DNA of 11,532 nt from Bacillota bacterium. GTDB lineage: Bacteria > Bacillota > Bacilli > Paenibacillales > NBRC-103111. Each line of letters starts with the position of its first letter. Position 1 is the first letter of the stretch. The DNA is taken from the NCBI GenBank assembly GCA_023391955.1, contig JAEWAA010000384.1, positions 1 through 11,532 on the forward strand, written 5' to 3'. Positions 5,758-11,532 of the stretch are shown here, one piece after another. The notes beneath the pieces are model-generated. The model was not told the origin of the DNA. It searched no databases and was given only the letters and a program-made list of their open reading frames with translations. Made by a program: the position numbers and the translations under genes.

Positions 5758-8700
5758 TTACGGACTAACAAACAGTGTTACACTTTGACCTGCTGCAGTA
5801 GTAGCAGTAATCTCAAAGCTTGTAGCACCATTCATGTTGATAACACCGTATTGGTCGATTGACGGGCTACCAGCGTCAGGATTCTTCACTGCAAATACAA
5901 CACCAAACAGATAGTTGTACTTACGAAGAGTCAGACCCTTGAACTCTTTATTGTAGTTATCCGTTACCTTAAGACCAAACAGTTCAAATACATTTGTTGT
6001 ACCGGTAGTAATGTCAGTAGGCTTCTTGGTAGTGGAATCAGCAGCAATCTTAGTAGCAGCAAGCGCGTCATCCTTAACGTTTACAGAAACAGTTTGTACC
6101 AAAATCTCATCCTTAGCAGTTGCAAAGGATACGGTCAAAGTAGCTGTTCCCTTAGTGTTACCAATTACATAAGCCTTTTCATCAGTACGCGATCTTTCCG
6201 GGGCTACAGCTACGTTTTGACCTGCGCCTGTTGTTTGAGCCAAACCAGTTTTCAATACAGAAGTGTTAGAAGTAGAGATGTTTCTGATCTTCTTCGGAAC
6301 AGCTACCACATTACCAGCGGTGTCCTTAGCAGATACCGTAACTTCACGAGCCAAAGCACTCAAAGCCGGATCAGTTTGTTCGCCAACGGTAAGAGCTGTT
6401 GTAGAAGCAGCATAGGTGCTGTCGTGGACAGTCTTAAAGCCGATAGTGCCAGATTCGCTAGCGTTGCTAATTACTGCATACAGATCAGATACAGCATTAA
6501 CAGTATAGTTCAATTCGTTACGAGTATCAAAAGCTTCGATTTTTCTTACTACCTTATTAGTAACCGGAGTCCATGTAGTTCCATCAATGCTCTTTTCTAC
6601 TACAGCAGATACCTCAGCGGATCCACTAATTGCTGCTGCATTAGTTACAAACTTATGGGTTTGATTAAACTTGGAACCAACATTGGAAGTCCAAACCAAA
6701 GTTGATGCGTTGTAAGTGTCTTGGATATAGGTTGTGTTAGTAACGGTTGCGCTAAAGTCAACCTTGTTAACAGTATCGTATACATCAATAGAATCATCGG
6801 AAGAAGTTGCAGCAACTACTACACGGTATTGTGCAACATCAGATGCAGCACCAGTGGAAGTAACTACATCACCATTAGGCGTAACATACTTAAAGGTCTT
6901 CAGTTCTTTGCCGTATTGATCGTATACAACAAATTTGAAATCACTTTCAGCACCTGCAACAATCTTCTTAGCGGGCTCAGTGGAAACCTTAATGGAATCC
7001 GGAACGCGAGCACTTGCAACAGTATAGGTCTTGTTGGCAGTCGAAGATACGTTAGGTGTAATAATAGAAGCCATTACAGAAATGATAGAACGCGGTTGGG
7101 AGGGAATTGCAGTAATCTTAATCTTGCCCTTGTTTTCGCCAGATCTTACAAGAGTACCTGTGCTCAATACGATTCTGCTGTAGTTTTCATTGCTTACAAT
7201 TTCATCAGCAGACAACTTGTTGCCATTTGCATCGTAAGCAACCAAAGGAATGTAAGCATCAGGGTCGCCAGCTGCGATATAGTCGGCAACGTCACCCAGT
7301 TCAATCTTAGTCGCTACTTTTGCGGATTTCACAGAAATTTTTGCAGTGTTTGTTCCAGCTTGATTATAAACAGTAAGGGTGTAATCACCGTCTTTATCAA
7401 CGTTTCCGAGCAGGGAAACTTTGACGTCTGCGATTTCATCGTTATTTGTATCTCCAACTTCCGGAGAAATCTTCGGCTCATAAGGAGTTACAAAAACTTG
7501 AGTTGCTGTCTTGCTGCTCACATCGAGAGGAACGATATTGCCGTATTGATCATAGTTGATAATATCAAACGTTGCAGTTTCACCAGATTGGCCGATGGAG
7601 CTTCCGCCGTTGGAATACTTAACAGTGCCAAGTTCCATCTTGGTAATGAAAGCAGCTGTACCCTTGGTGAAGTTCTTAGTTGCAGTAACACGGGTATCAT
7701 TGTGGTATACGATTACCGGGATAATGCCGATGCCAGCTTGAACTTGGTTAGTGCTAGTATTCAAGCTAAGCAGCAGCTCGCCAGCATCATTGCGAGTCAG
7801 CTTTCTGTAAAGATCAACATTGTTAACCTTTGCGTTTACTGTATAGCTGCCTGCGGAGAAGGAAGCATTTTCGCCGTATTGATTAGTCGGCTTCAGCTTC
7901 ACAATGACATTTGTAGAGTCTGCAAGAGTGTCGCTAGTGGTTACAAAGTCGATTTTTGTGACCTTCTCAGCTTCAGCAGTGAAGGAAGCAGTTGCAGTAC
8001 CGATAGCATCAGCAGCCAGACCGCTCAAGGTTACAGTGTAGGAACCTTCACCAATCTTCACGTCAGTCAGAGTCAGAACAGCGGAAGCCTTGTCGTCGGA
8101 GAACTTAGCAGTTGTAGCTACAACAACGGAACCTTTCTTCAGTTCCAGCTTAGCAGCAGCAGTGTCAACAGCCTTGTTGAACTTCACTTCAACAGTCTTA
8201 ACGCCAGTAGCCTTAGCTTCGGTTACGGAAACCTTGCCAGGAACGACAACCTTCGGCAGAGCCGAGAAAGTCAGTTCTACGAACACGCCGCGAGTAGCGT
8301 TAACAGTGTAGTCAGCTTGGGACAGGCCCAGTTCCTTAACAGCAACTGCTACGTAGCCCTTAGCCCACTCATCAACCTTGCCAGTTACAGCGTCGGTGGA
8401 TTGAGCCAGACCAGTCAGACGAACCAGTACAGTAGCCAGTTGTTGGTAGGATACTTTACCTTCCGGATCGAACTTGCCAGGAGCTACGCCGTCAAAAGCC
8501 TTGGCGGTAGTAGCGGCACCGATGAAGCCAGCAGCCCAGTGGTCAGCAGGCACGTCAGTGTAAGTATTGGCAGCCTTGTCTTCAGTCACTTTCAACAGCT
8601 TAGTTACGATCTTAGCCAGTTGAGCGCGAGTCATGTCGCCAGTCAGGTTGGCGCCAGTGTCGTCGCCTTCGAAGATGCCCAGAGCCTTCAGGGCGTCGTA

Positions 8701-8817
8701 CTTTTCTTCGGTTGTTTTAGGTGTAGTTGTAGTTGTTGCTTCAGCTGCGAAGGCTACGGATGCGAACATCGAGAACACCATAGCAATCGCAAGGATCAGA
8801 GACAAACTTTTTTTCAT
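5758..8817 (-). CDS. S-layer protein with N-terminal SLH domains and Ig-like repeats, 1019 aa
   Basis: This is the probable main surface-lattice protein. The signal peptide MKKSLSLILAIAMVFSMFAS...VAFA is cleaved before AEA (about residue 24). Three SLH-type units follow, at about 37-78 (with MTRAQLAKIV), 84-138 (YTDVPADHWAAGFI, then VSYQQLATVLVRL) and 147-187 (with TRGVF); SLH modules bind pyruvylated secondary wall polymer. An SbsA/Big-type Ig domain spans about 194-284. After that, units of about 105-115 residues begin with TKI-like strands near 287, 392, 503, 607 and 922, most with a YDQYGN-like turn (NQYGEN, DQYGNIV, DANGNKL, DQYGKEL, DNYNKEF). There are no cysteines, as usual for S-layer proteins. 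The start is ATG at 8817 after AAGGAGG, but the spacing is long (13 nt). A second in-frame ATG at 8892 has an excellent ribosome binding site and would add 25 residues. The gene is monocistronic, with its own promoter region and terminator. Confidence 0.93.
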   Translation of the reverse strand: MKKSLSLILAIAMVFSMFASVAFAAEATTTTTPKTTEEKYDALKALGIFEGDDTGANLTGDMTRAQLAKIVTKLLKVTEDKAANTYTDVPADHWAAGFIGAATTAKAFDGVAPGKFDPEGKVSYQQLATVLVRLTGLAQSTDAVTGKVDEWAKGYVAVAVKELGLSQADYTVNATRGVFVELTFSALPKVVVPGKVSVTEAKATGVKTVEVKFNKAVDTAAAKLELKKGSVVVATTAKFSDDKASAVLTLTDVKIGEGSYTVTLSGLAADAIGTATASFTAEAEKVTKIDFVTTSDTLADSTNVIVKLKPTNQYGENASFSAGSYTVNAKVNNVDLYRKLTRNDAGELLLSLNTSTNQVQAGIGIIPVIVYHNDTRVTATKNFTKGTAAFITKMELGTVKYSNGGSSIGQSGETATFDIINYDQYGNIVPLDVSSKTATQVFVTPYEPKISPEVGDTNNDEIADVKVSLLGNVDKDGDYTLTVYNQAGTNTAKISVKSAKVATKIELGDVADYIAAGDPDAYIPLVAYDANGNKLSADEIVSNENYSRIVLSTGTLVRSGENKGKIKITAIPSQPRSIISVMASIITPNVSSTANKTYTVASARVPDSIKVSTEPAKKIVAGAESDFKFVVYDQYGKELKTFKYVTPNGDVVTSTGAASDVAQYRVVVAATSSDDSIDVYDTVNKVDFSATVTNTTYIQDTYNASTLVWTSNVGSKFNQTHKFVTNAAAISGSAEVSAVVEKSIDGTTWTPVTNKVVRKIEAFDTRNELNYTVNAVSDLYAVISNASESGTIGFKTVHDSTYAASTTALTVGEQTDPALSALAREVTVSAKDTAGNVVAVPKKIRNISTSNTSVLKTGLAQTTGAGQNVAVAPERSRTDEKAYVIGNTKGTATLTVSFATAKDEILVQTVSVNVKDDALAATKIAADSTTKKPTDITTGTTNVFELFGLKVTDNYNKEFKGLTLRKYNYLFGVVFAVKNPDAGSPSIDQYGVINMNGATSFEITATTAAGQSVTLFVSP

Positions 8818-8889
8818 AACCTTTTTTTCTCCTCCTTGATATTTCGGTTGTTGAGAGTTTTGTTTGCTAAAAAGAAAGCTCGATTCCCT

Positions 8890-8910
8890 CATGCGTTGTT
8901 TCACCCCCTT
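8890..8910 (-). promoter_or_regulatory. Upstream in-frame start codon and ribosome binding site of the S-layer gene
   Basis: ATG at 8890-8892 is preceded, eight nt away, by AAGGGGGTGA (8901-8910), a nine-of-ten match to the anti-Shine-Dalgarno complement AAGGAGGTGA. The frame continues without a stop (beginning MRESSFLFSKQNSQ) into the signal peptide at 8817. It could give a longer precursor or tune translation of the shorter one. Confidence 0.6.
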
Positions 8911-9014
8911 CCCAGAGTTGAGCGCATTTAACAAATGTAAAGTCTGCAGCAGGTAATGCCACAGAAACTAGTAAACTATGAAGAAAAAGTTTAGACTTCA
9001 AATGCCACTTTAAC

Positions 9015-9043
9015 ATTATACAATGGCAGGCGGTCATCGTAAA
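9015..9043 (-). promoter_or_regulatory. Candidate sigma-A promoter of the S-layer gene
   Basis: On the minus strand TTTACG (9038-9043, four of six) is followed by 17 nt and a perfect TATAAT (9015-9020). Transcription would begin near 9008, giving a leader of about 115 nt to the ATG at 8892 and about 190 nt to the one at 8817. Within that leader, segments at 8993-9000 and 8938-8945 are complementary over 8 bp with one G-U pair, enclosing a smaller AAACT/AGTTT hairpin. A long structured leader is common for abundant S-layer mRNAs. The TATAAT is flanked by TGCCA/TGGCA half-sites. Confidence 0.6.
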
Positions 9044-9050
9044 GTCATTT

Positions 9051-9110
9051 GTGAAAATTAACCATGGCTCAGGATTTCAGCCCTTGTTACCTGATTATCA
9101 TCATTTTCAC
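9051..9110. repeat. 8-bp dyad (GTGAAAAT ... ATTTTCAC) just upstream of the S-layer promoter
   Basis: GTGAAAAT at 9051-9058 and its exact complement ATTTTCAC at 9103-9110 flank 44 bp. Inside lie shorter complementary pairs, TAAC/GTTA and GGCT/AGCC. The element begins 8 bp beyond the -35 hexamer. It could be a pair of regulator half-sites or a chance dyad. Confidence 0.45.
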
Positions 9111-9189
9111 AGTATTAAACGCTGGGGTTTTAAAAAAGTTGCGGGATGAAACAAAAAACTTTTAAATTGTTTAATTCGGTTCAACCCAA

Positions 9190-9231
9190 CCGGATGTGTC
9201 ATTTGCGTATATCATTTGTTATATCATCCGG
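9190..9231. repeat. 7-bp dyad CCGGATG ... CATCCGG enclosing tandem direct repeats
   Basis: Perfect arms at 9190-9196 and 9225-9231 enclose 28 bp. The interior holds two copies of TATATCAT (9208-9215 and 9220-9227, period 12) and two of TCATTTG (9199-9205 and 9212-9218, period 13). There is no U-run, so it does not look like a terminator. It lies in the intergenic region about 150 bp upstream of the S-layer promoter, with no gene around it. Confidence 0.45.
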
Positions 9232-9307
9232 CTACGAAACCAAGTATATCGTGAATATTCATCTTCGTCATTACTAACAATTTTCCAAAAACAATCGTTA
9301 TAAGGAC

Positions 9308-9346
9308 AAAAACAGGCCGCCCGGAAACAGGCTCCAGAGCGGTCTG
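9308..9346 (-). terminator. Terminator of the C-terminal SLH surface-protein gene
   Basis: On the minus strand CAGACCGC (9339-9346) pairs with GCGGCCTG (9313-9320) with one internal A-C mismatch. A few further pairs extend inward, and UUUUUG follows. It begins 12 nt after the stop of the 9359 gene. Only the minus strand has the U-run. Confidence 0.75.
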
Positions 9347-9358
9347 ATTCGGTTTGCT

Positions 9359-11532
9359 TTAACTAAAACTTGCAGGGAACACCTTAGTCTTTTTCTTCAT
9401 GATACGCAGAACAATGACAGCCGCTTCGGCTCTGGTCAGGTTGGCGGTCGGCACGAAGCTGACCGTAGCCTTCTTCTCACCCTCAACGAGTGCATTCGGC
9501 TTGCCCTCCATAATGCCATTGCTATTCACTGCGGACACGCTGGGGCGGGCATAATAGTCGATGCTGGTGCCATCAGTAAACAGCTTCTCCAGAGTGGTCA
9601 GGAGCTTCTTGGTGCTGCTGGTAGGCGAATCATTGGCGGGGAGCTTCAATTCCATTGCTCTGGCGATCATTACGGCTGCATCCTGCCGTTTGATTCTGCC
9701 GTTCACATCAAAGAATCGCTGCTCCACTCCAGTGACAATACCTGCTCGTGCAGCCGTCTCGATCTCGGAATACTTCCAGAGCTCCTGGGGACCATACATA
9801 TCGAGAAAACCTGTATTTTGCACATCATAGAAGGTGTAATTGGCGTCGGAATTAATGGGGAGATCCAACGCCCGAACCATAAGTGCAGCGAACTCACCGC
9901 GGGTAATATAATTATCCACGCCGAATTGATCGTAGTTCATTCTCCGCATGACACCCTTGGCAAACAAGGCGTCAATGGTGTTGCGTGCCCATGCATGGTT
10001 CGTGACGTCGTAGAAACTTTCACGGAGCTTCATGACTTTATAGTAACCGAAGTCATCAAAGTTCACAGTAATGGTATTGTCCTTGGTATTTACGGCTCCG
10101 CCGACGTTCGTCCAAACGCCGGAATCGTTCATTCTAAACACGCTGACAATGGTTCCTGCTTCGCTTACCAAGTTATCGTCAAATTTAAGTGTCAGGGTGC
10201 CGCGGTTTGCAGGAATAACTTTGCGGCTTCCACCATACCTAACGTTCTGGGCAAATCCGCCGTTTTCCAGATAAGGCTGTATCCCGTCTGTAGCCGGCTT
10301 TTGGCCGCTAACCGAGGCTGCGGAAGATTCGCCCAAACCGCCGGAGATCCAATAAACTGGTGAAATCGCTGTGAATTTCTGAGTTTGTACATTGTTCGTA
10401 TATAACGCCTTCATACTGGGATCAACATACACTACCGGACCTTTATTATCCAAATGATTGACATATCCGATCATCTGGCCGTAGTCGTTTACCCGTTCAA
10501 CCACCCCGTCACTGGGATCGGCAACCCCAAATAAAAGGTTGGTTCTGTCATAGTATTTAACAGTTTCAAGCGTTCCCGGGTTGGCTGTTTTCAGGACAAT
10601 TCCCTTGGGGAAGGTTAATTCCAGATTCCCACCAAACATAGAATGCTTGGAGTTTAACTTCTCCATAAATTGCGAACCAACCTGAACAGTACCGGTATAA
10701 AAAACAGTGACGGTTTCCGTTTTGGCACCGCTGGCGCGGTTAACGGTTACTTTAACCTTGGTTTCTTTGTTGACCTTAAGCCCCATGTACGTATATGTGA
10801 AGCGGTCTTTCAAATCAGAACGTGGTGTGGCAGTTTTCCCATCCACAAGAACAGAAATGGCGCCCTCCGCTTCAATATCAAACAAGACAAAGTTTTTATT
10901 GACTACAACCCGGTCACCCACTGTAGGAACAGGAGACCAATAAACGATGTCGGCTAATTCTCTGGCAATTTCCAGTTTGCGCGTTACTCTCGCACCTGTA
11001 GAGTTCTTCAATTCAACGGAGTAAACATCCGAGTTCGTCGAGGAAATAGTCAACCCGCGAATACGGATGATGAAGCTTTTACTGTTGCCGAAATAGTCCC
11101 AGCCAATTCCGCTGCCGCTACTTAAAGCAACTCCTGAGTCATTCATCGCAAATACAGCTACTACCTCACCATTACGGCTTACAGTTGCTGTGTTCGCCCC
11201 GCTTCCTTGGAAAATCAAGCCGTATTCCTTGGCCTTTGTGGAATACTTATCGGTATTTTTATCATAATAAATTTGCTTTAGTGCGGAGTTTAACGCATCT
11301 GTAATGGATGGCGCCGTACCACCTGCAGCAATAGGATCCAGCGGCTTCAGCTGTGCGAATCCAGGCTGATTACTGTCGATTACATAGAGGTGAATAACCT
11401 TCTCAACCAAAACCCTGTCTTGTCCTATTTCGTTATAACCGCGAACGGTAAGCGTATTTTCACCATACAAGAGACTTTGGTTTGGATTCGCATTGCCCAC
11501 AGTCATAGTAAGAGAGTAGCTGCTAGGTGTCG
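9359..11532 (-). CDS. Large surface protein with Ig-like domains and three C-terminal SLH domains, 5' end outside window
   Basis: The last 723 residues are visible; the frame is open to the window edge, so the ATG at 11506 need not be the start. The visible N-terminal part has Ig-like beta-rich segments (for example YGENTLTVRGYNEIGQDRVL and SFIIRIRGLTISSTNSDVYS). A pre-SLH beta domain contains FRMNDSGVWTNVGG and a strand ending GYYKVMKL. The final 218 residues (9362-10015) are three SLH domains beginning FYDVTNHAWARNTID, with the motifs ITRGEF, IKRQDA and LTRAEA. SLH triplets anchor proteins to the secondary wall polymer, so this is probably a non-lattice surface protein sharing the anchor of the S-layer protein but with the SLH block at the opposite end. 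It closely resembles SLH tails I recall from Paenibacillus. It is transcribed toward the S-layer gene but separated by a terminator and 541 bp. The function of the N-terminal part is unknown. Confidence 0.9.
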   Translation of the reverse strand, partial: TPSSYSLTMTVGNANPNQSLLYGENTLTVRGYNEIGQDRVLVEKVIHLYVIDSNQPGFAQLKPLDPIAAGGTAPSITDALNSALKQIYYDKNTDKYSTKAKEYGLIFQGSGANTATVSRNGEVVAVFAMNDSGVALSSGSGIGWDYFGNSKSFIIRIRGLTISSTNSDVYSVELKNSTGARVTRKLEIARELADIVYWSPVPTVGDRVVVNKNFVLFDIEAEGAISVLVDGKTATPRSDLKDRFTYTYMGLKVNKETKVKVTVNRASGAKTETVTVFYTGTVQVGSQFMEKLNSKHSMFGGNLELTFPKGIVLKTANPGTLETVKYYDRTNLLFGVADPSDGVVERVNDYGQMIGYVNHLDNKGPVVYVDPSMKALYTNNVQTQKFTAISPVYWISGGLGESSAASVSGQKPATDGIQPYLENGGFAQNVRYGGSRKVIPANRGTLTLKFDDNLVSEAGTIVSVFRMNDSGVWTNVGGAVNTKDNTITVNFDDFGYYKVMKLRESFYDVTNHAWARNTIDALFAKGVMRRMNYDQFGVDNYITRGEFAALMVRALDLPINSDANYTFYDVQNTGFLDMYGPQELWKYSEIETAARAGIVTGVEQRFFDVNGRIKRQDAAVMIARAMELKLPANDSPTSSTKKLLTTLEKLFTDGTSIDYYARPSVSAVNSNGIMEGKPNALVEGEKKATVSFVPTANLTRAEAAVIVLRIMKKKTKVFPASFS

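Noticed and set aside
6721..8931. A 736-codon open frame on the plus strand, antisense to the S-layer gene
   Set aside because: It mirrors the codon pattern of the S-layer gene, whose biased codon choice avoids stops on the opposite strand. The product is Ser/Cys/Asn-rich with no recognisable domain or ribosome binding site. The shorter plus-strand frame at 6094-6705 has the same explanation.
9190..9231. The CCGGATG dyad as a transcription terminator
   Set aside because: The 28-nt loop is AT-rich and unpaired, no U-run follows on either strand, and a proper terminator for the upstream gene already exists at 9308-9346.
1..11532. CRISPR arrays, tRNA/rRNA genes, insertion sequences, phage or defence genes
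   Set aside because: No regularly spaced repeats, transposase-like frames or RNA-gene signatures were seen; all long coding regions are accounted for by the genes listed.

Overview
The window looks like a chromosomal segment of an endospore-forming, S-layer-bearing Gram-positive bacterium, most likely Paenibacillus or a close relative. Four observations support this. There is an alpha/beta-type small acid-soluble spore protein. There is an S-layer protein with N-terminal SLH domains, and a second large exported protein with three C-terminal SLH domains. There is a truncated NAGPA-type (phosphodiester glycosidase) exported protein of a kind I associate with Paenibacillus. Base composition is moderate, with sigma-A-like promoters and strong AAGGAGG ribosome binding sites. 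The genus is an inference from protein style, not a database match.

Every gene I can support lies on the minus strand, so transcription runs from high to low coordinates. From right to left: the 3' part of a large Ig-like/SLH surface protein (9359-11532, open at the window edge) ends at a terminator near 9308-9346. A 541-bp regulatory region follows (8818-9358), with a candidate promoter, several dyads and two in-frame translation starts. It drives the main S-layer protein gene (5758-8817, 1019 aa), which ends at a perfect UUCG-loop terminator (5711-5738). Next is a two-gene unit with its own candidate promoter: a 718-aa secreted protein made of DUF4352-like beta-sandwich repeats (3475-5631) and a 182-aa exported protein of unknown function (2895-3443, TTG start), closed by a terminator at 2842-2878. 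Then comes an elongated alpha/beta SASP gene (2417-2701) with a sigma-G-like -10 element. Next is metK (880-2082), preceded by a sigma-A promoter and a roughly 165-nt leader containing an intrinsic terminator, and followed by its own terminator (814-853). At the left edge is the start of the NAGPA-domain exported protein (1-734, 3' end outside the window).

Functionally this is a cell-envelope block: an S-layer lattice protein, a second SLH-anchored protein, two accessory exported proteins and a NAGPA-domain enzyme. It is interleaved with a housekeeping gene (S-adenosylmethionine synthetase) and a spore gene. The points most worth a second look are the unclassified metK leader/attenuator, the tandem in-frame starts of the S-layer gene, the dyads upstream of its promoter, and the uncharacterised 718-aa/182-aa pair. 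I see no CRISPR array, rRNA, tRNA, transposase, phage gene or defence gene.
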